Numbered from the stretch's first letter, positions 44,185 to 53,259 are shown. The stretch: DNA of 64,000 nucleotides from Neorhizobium galegae (GCF_017877135.1 NZ_JAGIPH010000004.1:186001-250000), one strand, 5' to 3'. Numbers and translations are program-made. The notes: generated by a model from the sequence alone, not told the origin.

Positions 44185-44209
44185 GGAACAAATTCGATGG
44201 CCCGCTGTT
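44185..44209 (+). promoter_or_regulatory. EcfG-type promoter candidate, caa3 oxidase operon
   Basis: GGAAC (44185-44189), 16 bases, TGTT (44206-44209). The first -10 base differs from consensus; the leader to ctaC at 44273 would be about 55 bases. Confidence 0.4.
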
Positions 44210-44272
44210 GCCGCCCTGTTCGCCATTGCCGGGATGCGGCAATTTCACTGACGATCAGCCGCAGGGGCATGG

Positions 44273-45331
44273 ATGTGTGATGACCGCTTGACCGGCAGGA
44301 GCCGGCCAACACGATCTCCAGTTAACTGTCGGCTCCCACTCGCCGTCCTTTTATCGGGCCTTGGCCTTTCTTCCTGCACGGGCGTCCAGTCGGCGCTCGA
44401 CCCCGCTGGCTCGGAGGCCGAGGCGGTCGCTACGCTGTTCTGGGCCATGGTCGCCGGCGGCGGCGTGATCTGGTTGATCGTCGTCGGCGCCGTCATCTAT
44501 GCCAGCCGCCTGAAGAAAAAGCCGATGTCCGAGAGCGGCGCAAGCCGGGTGATCTTCTTCGGCGGGGTGGCCTTTCCGGTGGTCGTGCTGGCCTTTCTGC
44601 TCGCCTATGCGGTCTGGCTGATGCCGGCCATGCGTCCCTGGTTCGGCGGCGAGGGCGAGGGGCTGCGGCGCATTGAAGTGACGGCCGAGCAATATTGGTG
44701 GCGGGTGCGCTATCTCGACAGCACCGGTGCCGTGGTCCGCGAGACGGCAAATGAAGTTCACATGCCCGTCGGCGAGCGGGTGCTTTTCCTTCTGAAGGCC
44801 AAGGACGTCATCCATTCGTTCTGGATCCCCTCGATCGGCGGCAAGATGGATGCCATTCCCGGCCGCACCAATGCCCTGCAACTGGAAGCGACACGGCCCG
44901 GCACCTATCGCGGCGTCTGCGCCGAGTTCTGCGGCACCGCCCATGCGCTCATGGCCTTTTCGGTGCAGGCGCTGGAGCCTGAAGCGTTTGAGGACTGGCT
45001 GGCAGCGCGGCCCGGGGAGGTGCCGGTCGCAAGCGTCGAGCCTGTCGCGAGCGGCCAGCCGCGCGGGCTCAATCTCTTTCTGCGCCATGGCTGTGGCTCC
45101 TGCCATGCCATTTCCGGCACGCCGGCAGACGGCGCGCTCGGGCCGGACCTCACGGCATTTGGAAGCCGGCCGACGGTGGCCGCCGGGACCTTGCCCAATA
45201 CGCCGGAAAACCTCGCCCGCTTCATTCAATATCCCGATGCCATCAAGCCCGGCGTGCGCATGCCAGGCTTTGCCATGCTGCCCGCGGCCGATGTGTCAGC
45301 GATTGCCCTCTACCTGAAAGGACTGGAATGA
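44273..45331 (+). CDS. ctaC: Cytochrome c oxidase subunit II with fused cytochrome c domain (caa3 type)
   Basis: The 352-residue lipoprotein has a signal peptide with lipobox LSSC near residue 35, two membrane helices (about 52-75 and 93-115), a cupredoxin domain with CuA ligands in CAEFCGTAHALM, and a C-terminal cytochrome c domain with heme motif CGSCH and Met ligand in RMPGF. The fused cytochrome defines the caa3-type oxidase. It is the first gene of a five-gene operon and overlaps the next start as ATGA. Confidence 0.88.
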   Translation: MCDDRLTGRSRPTRSPVNCRLPLAVLLSGLGLSSCTGVQSALDPAGSEAEAVATLFWAMVAGGGVIWLIVVGAVIYASRLKKKPMSESGASRVIFFGGVAFPVVVLAFLLAYAVWLMPAMRPWFGGEGEGLRRIEVTAEQYWWRVRYLDSTGAVVRETANEVHMPVGERVLFLLKAKDVIHSFWIPSIGGKMDAIPGRTNALQLEATRPGTYRGVCAEFCGTAHALMAFSVQALEPEAFEDWLAARPGEVPVASVEPVASGQPRGLNLFLRHGCGSCHAISGTPADGALGPDLTAFGSRPTVAAGTLPNTPENLARFIQYPDAIKPGVRMPGFAMLPAADVSAIALYLKGLE

Positions 45332-47847
45332 CCGTCGAACTGGGACCGCTGCTGACCGAAGAGGAGCGCGCCGCGCAGGAAAAGCGCCTGCGGGACATCT
45401 GGCGCACGCCGTCGGGCTGGCGTTACTGGACCTCGGTCAACAACAGCCAGATCGGCCTGTGGTATGGCTGCACGGCTTTCGTGTTCATGCTGTTTGCCGG
45501 CCTGCTGGCGCTTCTGATCCGCCTGCAGCTTGCCGTGCCGGACAATGATCTCGTCTCGGCGGAATTCTTCAACCAGGCCTTCACCCTGCATGGCACGGTG
45601 ATGATGTTCCTGTTTGCCGTGCCAATCTTCGAGGCCGTCGCGATCTTCATCCTGCCCTCGATGCTCGGCTCGCGCGAACTGCCGTTTCCGCGCCTTTCGG
45701 CCTTCGGCTACTGGAGCTTTGCCATCGGCGGGGTCTTCGTCTGCGGCTCGATCTTCTTCAATGCGGCGCCCAATAGCGGCTGGTTCATGTATCCGCCGCT
45801 CGCCACCGACAAGGAACAATCGGGCATCGGCGCCGATATCTGGTTGCTCGGCCTGTCCTTCATCGAAGTGGCCTCCATTGCGGCGGCCGTCGAACTCATT
45901 GTCGGCATCATGAAATGCCGGGCGCCGGGCATGCGTGTCAACATGATGCCGCTCTTTGCCTGGTATCTGCTGGTGGTGGCCGGCATGATCCTGTTTGCCT
46001 TTCCGCCGCTCATTGCCGGCGACCTGCTGTTTGAAATGCAGCGCATGTTCGACTGGCCGTTTTTCGATTCCGCCCGCGGCGGCGACCCGCTCTTGTGGCA
46101 GCACCTGTTCTGGATCTTCGGGCATCCGGAGGTCTACATCATCTTCCTGCCGGCGATTGCACTGATGGCCATGATCGTGCCGACCTTTTCGCAGCGCCCG
46201 ATCGTCGGCTATTCCTGGATCGTGCTGGCGGCGGTGGGCACTGGCTTTCTCAGTTTCGGGCTCTGGGTGCATCACATGTTCACCACGGGCCTGCCGCAGA
46301 TCTCGCTTGCCTTCTTTTCGGCCGCCTCCGAAGCAGTCGTCATTCCGACGGGGGTGCAGATCTTCGTCTTCATCGCCACCATGCTTGCCGGCCGGGTGAT
46401 TTTTTCGACGCCGATGCTGTTTGGCGCCGGCGGCCTTGCGATCTTCATCATCGGCGGTCTGACGGGCGTGATGGTGGCGCTGGTGCCCTTCGACTGGCAG
46501 GCGCATGACACCTATTTCATCGTCGCCCATCTGCATTACGTGCTGATCGGCGGCATGCTGTTTCCGGTAACGGCCGGCATCTATTATTTCTACCCGTTCT
46601 TCTCGGGCAAGAAACTGTCCGATCGCCTCGGCAAGATCGCCTTCTGGCTGATGTTCATCGGTTTTAACGTCGCCTTCTTCCCGATGCATTTTGCGGGCCT
46701 TCGCGGCATGCCGCGCCGCGTCTACACCTATCCGGAGGAGATGGGGTGGGACTGGTTCAACCTCATCTCGACAATTGGCGCCTTCGTTTTTGCCGCGGGC
46801 TTTGCTCTGGTCCTCCTTGATGTGCTGCGGCCCAAGCGCAATGTGCCGGCCTCACCGGTCAACCCGTGGAATGCCGGGACGATGGAATGGCTGAACGAGA
46901 AGGACGAAAACTGGGGTTATCGTTCCATTCCTGTGGTTCATAGCCGCTATCCCCTCTGGGACCAGCCTGATCTGCGCCAGCAGATCGCCGAGGGCCGCTT
47001 CTACCTGCCGGACGCCGAAACCGGCCACCGCGAAACCCTCGTCACCTCCGTTCTCGATGGCAAGCCGCTGCAGGTGCTGCGCGTCGGCGGGTCGTCCAAG
47101 GTCACGATGGTTGCCGCCTTCATGCTGGGCGGCGTGTTCATTTCGCTGACCTATGAGTGGTGGTGGATCACCATCCTCTGCGCCATCGGCACGCTGATCT
47201 CCATCCTCTACTGGCTGTGGACGGGAACGGCGCAAATCCCCGAGACGGAAAATCGCAACGCCGGCATGGGACAGAGCTTTCCGCTCTATGTCTCGGGTCC
47301 GGCCTCCGTCGGCTGGTGGGCGATGTTCATCACCATGGTCGGAGACGGCACGGCCTTTGCAAGCCTCATCTTCGGCTATTTCTTCTACTGGACCATTCAC
47401 GACGATTTCACCGCTGGGGCTGCCGGTCCCGGCATGATGTGGCCGCTGGCGGCTGCCGCCCTCTTCATCGCGGCGTGGCTGGCGATGATGGCGGCACGGT
47501 CGGTCAATGACCGCGACCGGACCGCGACCACCCGCCTTCTACTGGTTCTGGCGCTGGCGCTCACCCTTTGCGGAACCGCCGCCGGTTTCATGGGACCCTA
47601 CACGCATGACATGGAGCCGACGCGGCATGTCTATCCGGCGGTCGTCTGGGTTCTCGTCATCTGGACGTCAGCGCATTCGGCGGTTGCCATCATCATGCAG
47701 GCCTATTGCCTGGCGCGCAGTTTTGCCGGGCGCCTCACCGGCACCTATGACCAGGACCTGCGCAATGTCGTGCTCTACTGGCACTTCATGCTGGCAACGG
47801 CCGTCGGCACCTTTGCCACCATCGGCCTCTTCCCGAGCCTGAGATGA
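45328..47847 (+). CDS. ctaD: Cytochrome c oxidase subunit I-III fusion
   Basis: The 839-residue protein joins subunit I (about 1-560) and subunit III (about 630-839). Subunit I ligands are visible: LHGTVMMFLF (heme a), GHPEVYIIFLP with the CuB histidine, E and cross-linked tyrosine of A1-type oxidases, WVHHMFTTG (CuB) and HDTYFIVAHLHYVL (hemes a3 and a). The subunit III part begins near WWAMFITMVGDGTAFASL and ends at HFMLATAVGTFATIGLFPSL. The membrane complex pumps protons while reducing oxygen with cytochrome c. Such fusions are known for caa3 oxidases, for example in Thermus. Confidence 0.9.
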   Translation: MTVELGPLLTEEERAAQEKRLRDIWRTPSGWRYWTSVNNSQIGLWYGCTAFVFMLFAGLLALLIRLQLAVPDNDLVSAEFFNQAFTLHGTVMMFLFAVPIFEAVAIFILPSMLGSRELPFPRLSAFGYWSFAIGGVFVCGSIFFNAAPNSGWFMYPPLATDKEQSGIGADIWLLGLSFIEVASIAAAVELIVGIMKCRAPGMRVNMMPLFAWYLLVVAGMILFAFPPLIAGDLLFEMQRMFDWPFFDSARGGDPLLWQHLFWIFGHPEVYIIFLPAIALMAMIVPTFSQRPIVGYSWIVLAAVGTGFLSFGLWVHHMFTTGLPQISLAFFSAASEAVVIPTGVQIFVFIATMLAGRVIFSTPMLFGAGGLAIFIIGGLTGVMVALVPFDWQAHDTYFIVAHLHYVLIGGMLFPVTAGIYYFYPFFSGKKLSDRLGKIAFWLMFIGFNVAFFPMHFAGLRGMPRRVYTYPEEMGWDWFNLISTIGAFVFAAGFALVLLDVLRPKRNVPASPVNPWNAGTMEWLNEKDENWGYRSIPVVHSRYPLWDQPDLRQQIAEGRFYLPDAETGHRETLVTSVLDGKPLQVLRVGGSSKVTMVAAFMLGGVFISLTYEWWWITILCAIGTLISILYWLWTGTAQIPETENRNAGMGQSFPLYVSGPASVGWWAMFITMVGDGTAFASLIFGYFFYWTIHDDFTAGAAGPGMMWPLAAAALFIAAWLAMMAARSVNDRDRTATTRLLLVLALALTLCGTAAGFMGPYTHDMEPTRHVYPAVVWVLVIWTSAHSAVAIIMQAYCLARSFAGRLTGTYDQDLRNVVLYWHFMLATAVGTFATIGLFPSLR

Positions 47848-47854
47848 GGGTTTC

Positions 47855-48238
47855 ATGAAAAGCGTCATCCCCCGCGAAGTCGAAACGCTCTGGACCCTGT
47901 TTACTGCTCCCACCGTCTGGGCGCTGCATTTTATCGTCTGCTATGTCGTGATGGCCATCTATTGCGCCAAGCCCGGCATCTATGGGCTCGGCTTTAATGA
48001 TTTCCGCTGGGGCCTCGTCGTCTTCACGCTCCTTGCCTTGGGCTTTATCGTGTTCGCCGGCTATCTCGCCTGGCGGCAATGGGGTTTCGGCTCCGACGAT
48101 CCGCCGCATGACGCCGCAACCGGGCAGGACCGGCGCCTGTTCCAGGGGTTTGCGACCCTGCTGCTGTCAGGCCTCAGCTTCGTCGCGGTCATCTATACTG
48201 CAATCCCGCTGATCATCCTTGCGGAGTGCCAGACATGA
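47855..48238 (+). CDS. Small membrane protein of the caa3 oxidase operon
   Basis: The 127-residue protein has three membrane helices (about 22-40, 52-70 and 98-120). It begins VETLWTLFTAPTVWALHFIVCY, which is typical of small unnamed membrane proteins between ctaD and ctaG in alphaproteobacterial caa3 operons. It is probably an assembly or accessory subunit. It overlaps ctaG by ATGA. Confidence 0.7.
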   Translation: MKSVIPREVETLWTLFTAPTVWALHFIVCYVVMAIYCAKPGIYGLGFNDFRWGLVVFTLLALGFIVFAGYLAWRQWGFGSDDPPHDAATGQDRRLFQGFATLLLSGLSFVAVIYTAIPLIILAECQT

Positions 48239-48882
48239 CCGCGGCTATGAGACGCGGCATGTTCGTCTTCGGGCTTCTGGTGCTGTGCGCCGCCTGGGCC
48301 TTGCTCGTCGTCGAGAACGCCGCCTCGTTTTCGGTCCACATGATCACCCACATGGCGGTGGTGGCCGGTGCCGCACCGCTTCTGGCGCTGTCTCTATCCG
48401 GCACGCGCTATGATCGCGTCTCGACAAGCCGGCTTCTGACGCCGATCACCGCCTCGCTGATCGAACTCGTTGTCGTGTGGGGCTGGCATCTTCCGGCCCT
48501 GCGGGCGCTTTCCGAAAGCTTGCCCCTTGTCCGCATGCTGGAGCAGGCCTCGTTCCTCACGGCCGGCCTCATCCTCTGGCTCTCCTGTTTCGGAGGATCG
48601 GGTGAGGCACGCGACGAGCGCCGGCTCGGCGGCACGCTGGGTCTTCTCTTCACCACCATGCACATGACGCTTCTCGGCGCGCTTCTGGCGCTGTCTCCGC
48701 GCCCGCTCTACGGCGACGGCCTCGTCACCTGTTTCGGCACGACGCTCTCGGCGGGAGAGGACCAGCAGGTCGGCGGGGTCGTGATGCTGATGGTCGGCGC
48801 GGCCGTCTATCTCGCCGGCGGTGTCGCGCTTCTGGCGCGCACGCTGAATGCGCCACAAACGACCGGGATAAAGGAGGGCTGA
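48235..48882 (+). CDS. ctaG: CtaG-type (caa3_CtaG) oxidase assembly protein
   Basis: The ATG at 48235 gives 215 residues with about six helices. It matches the caa3_CtaG family: SVHMITHMAVVAGAAPLLALSL, VVWGWHLPALRAL, TTMHMTLLGALLALSPRPLY and GEDQQVGGVVMLMVGA. It is probably involved in copper delivery or maturation of the oxidase. This family is unrelated to Cox11-type CtaG. Its stop overlaps the next start as TGATG-type coupling. Confidence 0.82.
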   Translation: MTAAMRRGMFVFGLLVLCAAWALLVVENAASFSVHMITHMAVVAGAAPLLALSLSGTRYDRVSTSRLLTPITASLIELVVVWGWHLPALRALSESLPLVRMLEQASFLTAGLILWLSCFGGSGEARDERRLGGTLGLLFTTMHMTLLGALLALSPRPLYGDGLVTCFGTTLSAGEDQQVGGVVMLMVGAAVYLAGGVALLARTLNAPQTTGIKEG

Positions 48883-49940
48883 TGTACATCCGCTGGAAAT
48901 ATCTGATCGCAGCCGTCATCGTCGCGCCCGTCCTTGCGCTGCTCGTGGCCTGGTCCGGTCTCATCAATATCGGGGCAAGAAGCGGCCACTGGGCGGTCAC
49001 CGACTGGTTCTTGCACTGGTCGATGCAAAGTTCTGTGCGCACTGCCTCGGTTTCTACCGAGGTCCCGCCCTTTGACAATCCCGAAATGCTCAAACTTGCG
49101 GCCGGGCATTATGAAGCCGGCTGTGCGATGTGCCATGGATCGCCTGCGCGCGAACGCTCGTCGGTTGTCTTCGGCATGCTGCCGGTGCCGCCGGATCTGA
49201 AGCCCCGTATCCCCACCTGGACGGATGCGGAACTGTTTCACATCGTCGACAAGGGCGTGCGCTTTACCGGCATGCCTGCCTGGGCTGCGGAGCACCGCCC
49301 CGATGAGGTCTGGTCGATGGTGGCCTTCCTGCGCAGGATGCCGAACATGGACGCCGCCGAGTATCAACGCCTTGCTGGTCTTGCGGCATCTTCTGAAGGG
49401 GGAACAGCCCAGCTCGGCTGTCAGTCCTGCCATGACGAGGACCGGCTGAACGGCAGAAGTCTCATCCCGAGCCTTGCCGGGCAATCGCCCGACTATCTGC
49501 GGAAAAGCCTCATGGCCTATCTCAAGGGAGAGCGCGCAAGCGGCGTCATGCAGACCGCCGTCAACGGGCTCAACGCCGATCAGGTGGCGGCACTTTCGGC
49601 CCACTATGCCGAGATGCCGCGCAACACTCTTTCGGCGGAAGAGGCAAATCCAAATGGCGGCAATGTCGAGGATGGGGAAAAGCTTGCGCGATTGGGCCGG
49701 CCCGAGGATCGCATTCCCGCCTGTCTCAGCTGTCACGAGAAGGCGGATGGAAATCCGGTCTATCCCACCCTGTCCGGCCAGAGCGCGCCTTATCTTGCAC
49801 GCCAGCTAAGGCTGTTTCGTGAGGGCCATCGCGGCGGCACGGCGTTTCACCATCTGATGGCGCGCGCCGCCAATGATCTGACGGACAAGGATGTGGAGGA
49901 TCTGGCCGCGTATTTTGCCGCGCGCGCCAACAGCCGTTGA
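48882..49940 (+). CDS. Membrane-anchored triheme cytochrome c
   Basis: The 352-residue protein has an N-terminal membrane anchor (YLIAAVIVAPVLALLVAWSG) and three CxxCH motifs: CAMCH near residue 82, CQSCH near 183 and CLSCH near 283, so three heme domains. The second and third domains resemble the tandem cytochrome c4 arrangement (PSLAGQSPDYL and PTLSGQSAPYL). It closes the oxidase operon and likely brings electrons to the CuA/cytochrome c domain of CtaC. Confidence 0.85.
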   Translation: MYIRWKYLIAAVIVAPVLALLVAWSGLINIGARSGHWAVTDWFLHWSMQSSVRTASVSTEVPPFDNPEMLKLAAGHYEAGCAMCHGSPARERSSVVFGMLPVPPDLKPRIPTWTDAELFHIVDKGVRFTGMPAWAAEHRPDEVWSMVAFLRRMPNMDAAEYQRLAGLAASSEGGTAQLGCQSCHDEDRLNGRSLIPSLAGQSPDYLRKSLMAYLKGERASGVMQTAVNGLNADQVAALSAHYAEMPRNTLSAEEANPNGGNVEDGEKLARLGRPEDRIPACLSCHEKADGNPVYPTLSGQSAPYLARQLRLFREGHRGGTAFHHLMARAANDLTDKDVEDLAAYFAARANSR

Positions 49941-49983
49941 GAGGGCGCACGCCCGGTCGATTGTGCTGCCAGGATCGGGCCGC

Positions 49984-50061
49984 TCAGACCGGCACGATCA
50001 GCATGTAGCATGTTGCAATGGCAAGTACGAGACTTGCAGCTTCCAGCCATTCACGCGGCAT
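49984..50061 (-). CDS. 25-residue membrane microprotein with its own stress promoter
   Basis: A reading frame of 25 residues starts at the ATG at 50061, six bases behind AGGAGA. The product is one membrane helix (AASLVLAIATCYMLIVPV) after a short MPREWLE head. A strict EcfG-type promoter (GGAAC-N16-CGTT) lies 31-55 bases upstream, giving a leader of about 23 bases. The combination of promoter, ribosome site and clean hydrophobic helix supports a real gene that size filters would miss. Function is unknown; similar tiny helices often modulate membrane enzymes. Confidence 0.6.
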   Translation of the reverse strand: MPREWLEAASLVLAIATCYMLIVPV

Positions 50062-50091
50062 GACGTCTCTCCTGAGGGGTTGTGCCTCCAG

Positions 50092-50116
50092 AACGGGCTT
50101 GCCTTCATCTGGTTCC
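50092..50116 (-). promoter_or_regulatory. EcfG-type promoter, 25-residue protein gene
   Basis: Minus strand: GGAAC (50116-50112), 16 bases, CGTT (50095-50092). Confidence 0.75.
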
Positions 50117-50194
50117 ACACGATTGCCACAGGTGTTAAGAATGTGTTGCGATCGTGTCACAACCATGACGCCGGCGCGTGTCGGAGGCACATTT

Positions 50195-50470
50195 TCACGC
50201 CATGCGCTCCTCGGCTCCTGCGCGGGCACGGGCGGCTTCGAGAATGGAACGGATCTCGTCGGCAGCCTTGTTGGCAATGGCGATGCCTTCCCCCGGAACG
50301 ACGCCAGGATCCTCCTCATGATCCTTGAAGCTTGCATCCTCCGACAGCCGTCGCGTGAACCGCTGCAGGCTCTGATCGCCGGCGAGCAAAGCCGCAATGA
50401 AATCGATCATCAGTTCACGGTGGGCATTGAGGCGGCCTTCCATCTCTTCTGCAGACTGCGGGTTCATCAT
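50195..50470 (-). CDS. Small helical protein of unknown function (91 residues)
   Basis: The ATG at 50470 (or 50467) follows AGGAG. The product is predicted helical and hydrophilic (MEGRLNAHRELMIDFIAALLAGD; NKAADEIRSILEAARARAG). The family is not recognised. On the minus strand GTAAC-N16-TGTT at 50545-50521 is a weak stress-promoter candidate overlapping the promoter of the divergent lipoprotein gene. Confidence 0.65.
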   Translation of the reverse strand: MMNPQSAEEMEGRLNAHRELMIDFIAALLAGDQSLQRFTRRLSEDASFKDHEEDPGVVPGEGIAIANKAADEIRSILEAARARAGAEERMA

Positions 50471-50518
50471 TGTCCTTCTCCTCTAGCCGGTCACGGCGAA
50501 CTGGTTTGTCGGATGGGA

Positions 50519-50543
50519 GGAACATCGAAAGGCGCAAAAGGTT
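50519..50543 (+). promoter_or_regulatory. EcfG-type promoter, lipoprotein gene
   Basis: GGAAC (50519-50523), 16 bases, GGTT (50540-50543). A reversed weak copy (GTAAC, TGTT) lies on the other strand at 50521-50545. Confidence 0.6.
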
Positions 50544-50617
50544 ACCGACAGGACCGAAAATTTTAAGTGCCTGTCGATGTCGCCCTGGGCGACGGACGGG
50601 CCATTGGATGAGGGATC

Positions 50618-50836
50618 ATGATGAGAACGCTGTTTATGGCCGGATGCGCCGCTTTGATTGCCACGCTGTCTTCCTGCGGTCCTGCCGACGAGGAGAAGAA
50701 GAACGCGCCTGCCGATACGTCGCCATCCGTTGAAAACCGTTCGGATGGCAATGCCGCACCCGCCGACCGCGATCCGACGCCGCAGAGCGGCAGCGGCGGC
50801 GATATTCCGGCGACCGGAGGCGCTCCTCCGCGCTAA
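50618..50836 (+). CDS. Small lipoprotein of unknown function
   Basis: The 72-residue product has a signal peptide and lipobox (LSSC, cysteine at residue 20), followed by a disordered, acidic and proline-rich tail (DEEKKNAPADTSPSVEN). ATG codons at 50618 and 50621 are both possible behind GAGGG. It is probably a periplasmic or outer-membrane-anchored stress lipoprotein; function unknown. Confidence 0.65.
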   Translation: MMRTLFMAGCAALIATLSSCGPADEEKKNAPADTSPSVENRSDGNAAPADRDPTPQSGSGGDIPATGGAPPR

Positions 50837-50923
50837 CTTTGATTAAAGCGTCGATCTTGCCGCAATGCGGGAACGAAATGGTCCGTGGCGCTTTGTTTGC
50901 GCACAGCGACAGAAGGTGCGGAC

Positions 50924-53005
50924 ATGGATATCACAACGACCGATTTTAAAGTGGAAGCGGGTTCCTGGTTGGAACTCGGCGCGACCTATGACGGCAATGG
51001 CACGAACTTTGCCATTTTCTCCGCGCATGCGGAACGCATTGAGCTTTGCCTGTTCGATCCGAGCGGCAAGAGCGAAATCGCGCGCATCACGCTTCCCGAA
51101 TATACCAACGAGATCTGGCATGGCTATCTTCCCGGCGTAAAGCCCGGCCAGCTCTATGGGTACCGCGTCCATGGCCCGTTCGATCCGGAAAACGGCCATC
51201 GCTTCAATCCCAACAAGCTGCTGATCGATCCTTATGCTCGCGAACTGGTCGGCAATTTCGACTGGAACGATGCGCATTTCGCCTATGATCTGCTGCATGA
51301 AGACAAGGACCTTACCTTCGACGAGCGCGACAGCGCCCCTTATACGCCGAAGTGCCGGGTCATCGATCCCTTTGCCTTCGACTGGAGCAGCGACAACCGC
51401 CCGAATATTTCCTGGCCCGCAACCGTCGTCTATGAAACCCACGTCAAGGGCTTCACCAAGCTCAACCCGGCCATCCCGGAAAACCTGCGCGGCACGTTTG
51501 AAGGCATGGGCCACAAGGCAACGGTGGACTACATCAAGAGCCTTGGCATCACCTCCGTCGAACTGATGCCGGTGCACGAGTTCCCGGACGACCAGCACCT
51601 TCTCGACAAGGGGCTGCATAATTTCTGGGGCTACAACACGATCGGCTTCTTCGCGCCCGCCTCGCGCTATTATGGTCCGCGCGGCCTCCAGGGTTTTCGC
51701 GATATGGTGCGCGCCTACCATGACGCCGGCATCGAAGTGATCCTCGACGTGGTCTATAACCACACGGCCGAGGGCAACGAGCTGGGGCCGACTCTCTCCT
51801 TCAAGGGCATCGACAACTTTTCCTATTACCGCACGCTGCCGGACAATCACCGTTATTACATCAACGACACCGGCACCGGAAACACGGTGAACACCTCGCA
51901 TCCCCGTGTGCTGCAGATGGTAATGGATTCGCTGCGCTACTGGGTCGATCACATGCATGTCGACGGGTTCCGCTTCGATCTCGGCACCATTCTCGGCCGC
52001 GAGCCGGAAGGATTTGACGAGCGCGGCGGTTTCTTTGACGCCATTACCCAGTGCCCGACGCTCTCCAAGGTCAAGCTCATCGGCGAGCCCTGGGATATCG
52101 GCCCCGGCGGTTACCAGGTCGGCGGTTTCCCGCCCGGTTGGGCGGAATGGAACGACAAGTATCGCGACACCACCCGCGAATACTGGAAGGGCGACCAGAA
52201 CACGGCACCGGATTTTGCGGCCCGCCTGCTCGGCTCCGGCGACATCTATGACCTGCGCGGCCGTCGCCCCTGGTCGAGCGTCAACTTCCTCGCTGCCCAT
52301 GACGGTTTTACGCTGAACGACATGGTGTCCTACAACGAGAAGCACAACGACGATAACGGCGAGGACAATAACGACGGACACAACGACAACCGCAGCTACA
52401 ACTATGGTGCGGAAGGTCCGACGGAAGACGAGGGCATCAATGCGGTGCGCGAACGCCAGAAGCGCAACTTCCTTGCGACCCTGTTCCTGTCGCACGGGAC
52501 ACCGATGCTGCTGGCCGGCGATGAATTCGGCCGCAGCCAGATGGGCAACAACAATGGCTACTGCCAGGACAGCGAGATCTCCTGGGTTCAGTGGGAAGGC
52601 CTGCCGGAAACTAATGAGGCGCTGCGCAACTTCACCCGCCACGTCATTGCCCTTCGCCAGAAACAGCCGTTGTTCCGTCGCGAAAACTGGCGCGATGGCA
52701 TGGAGGTGAACTGGTTCAACGCCGGCGGCGGCTACCAGCAGCCGGAGCAATGGCTGGAAGGCACGACGCTTGGCCTGCATCTCGGCCGCCGCGACCTTGA
52801 AGGCCAGCCGGGCATCTGGTCGGACGTGCTGATGCTGTTTAACCCGTTCGAAGGCACAGTGCCGTTCAAGATCCCGCCGCTCAACAAGGGCCGCTGGATC
52901 CTCGAGCTGACTACCGCCGATCCGGCTATCCGTGGCCAGGAAATCGATCAGGATGAGGATTTCGAGCTTGAAGGGCGCAGCCTTGCGGTGTTCCGCCGCG
53001 GCTAG
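50924..53005 (+). CDS. glgX: Glycogen debranching enzyme
   Basis: The ATG at 50924 (AGAAGG upstream) gives 693 residues. A CBM48 domain (about 15-110) precedes a GH13 barrel. Catalytic regions are visible: DGFRFDLGTILGRE (nucleophile aspartate), LIGEPWDIGPGGYQ (acid/base glutamate) and FLAAHDGFTLNDMVSYN (transition-state region). It hydrolyses alpha-1,6 branches of glycogen limit dextrin. It faces the glycogen synthase gene and is separated by three stem-loops, unlike the common glgBCA operon. The GGAAC word at about 50874 has no -10 at the proper distance. Confidence 0.92.
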   Translation: MDITTTDFKVEAGSWLELGATYDGNGTNFAIFSAHAERIELCLFDPSGKSEIARITLPEYTNEIWHGYLPGVKPGQLYGYRVHGPFDPENGHRFNPNKLLIDPYARELVGNFDWNDAHFAYDLLHEDKDLTFDERDSAPYTPKCRVIDPFAFDWSSDNRPNISWPATVVYETHVKGFTKLNPAIPENLRGTFEGMGHKATVDYIKSLGITSVELMPVHEFPDDQHLLDKGLHNFWGYNTIGFFAPASRYYGPRGLQGFRDMVRAYHDAGIEVILDVVYNHTAEGNELGPTLSFKGIDNFSYYRTLPDNHRYYINDTGTGNTVNTSHPRVLQMVMDSLRYWVDHMHVDGFRFDLGTILGREPEGFDERGGFFDAITQCPTLSKVKLIGEPWDIGPGGYQVGGFPPGWAEWNDKYRDTTREYWKGDQNTAPDFAARLLGSGDIYDLRGRRPWSSVNFLAAHDGFTLNDMVSYNEKHNDDNGEDNNDGHNDNRSYNYGAEGPTEDEGINAVRERQKRNFLATLFLSHGTPMLLAGDEFGRSQMGNNNGYCQDSEISWVQWEGLPETNEALRNFTRHVIALRQKQPLFRRENWRDGMEVNWFNAGGGYQQPEQWLEGTTLGLHLGRRDLEGQPGIWSDVLMLFNPFEGTVPFKIPPLNKGRWILELTTADPAIRGQEIDQDEDFELEGRSLAVFRRG

Positions 53006-53032
53006 GGCCTGAACGATTTTACGACATGGGAA

Positions 53033-53062
53033 GGCCGGCAGCTCGTTTGCCGGCCTTTTTGT
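53033..53062 (+). terminator. Terminator of glgX
   Basis: Arms AAGGCCGGCA (53033-53042) and TGCCGGCCTT (53050-53059) are followed by a run of five T. Confidence 0.85.
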
Positions 53063-53148
53063 GTTGGGCAGTCGGCAAAGTAAATCGCAAAGGAATTGGT
53101 GAACTGTGAAGTGAGACGGAGCATGCTCGGCGCTGAGGCGGCATGAAA

Positions 53149-53180
53149 AAAGGCCCGCGAGCATGGGCTGCGGGCCTTTC
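53149..53180. terminator. Second stem-loop between glgX and glgA
   Basis: Arms AAAGGCCCGC (53149-53158) and GCGGGCCTTT (53170-53179), with adenines before and thymines after the stem, so usable from both sides. Confidence 0.6.
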
Positions 53181-53225
53181 TTGATCATCAATACCACAGC
53201 ATGACAGCCGGGGAGGAAATCATCG

Positions 53226-53256
53226 GCCGGTCACGCGACAGAAGCGACCGGCTTTT
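53226..53256 (+). terminator. Third stem-loop next to the glgA end
   Basis: Arms GCCGGTC (53226-53232) and GACCGGC (53246-53252), then TTTT. It would stop plus-strand readthrough into glgA. Confidence 0.55.
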
Positions 53257-53259
53257 GTC

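Noticed and set aside
50860..50905. GGAAC at about 50874 as a stress promoter for glgX
   Set aside because: The nearest GTT lies 20 bases after it; the required distance of 16-17 bases before NGTT is not met.
53181..53191. TTGATCATCAA as a FixK/Fnr box
   Set aside because: The half-sites are separated by one base instead of four, and the place is between convergent genes.
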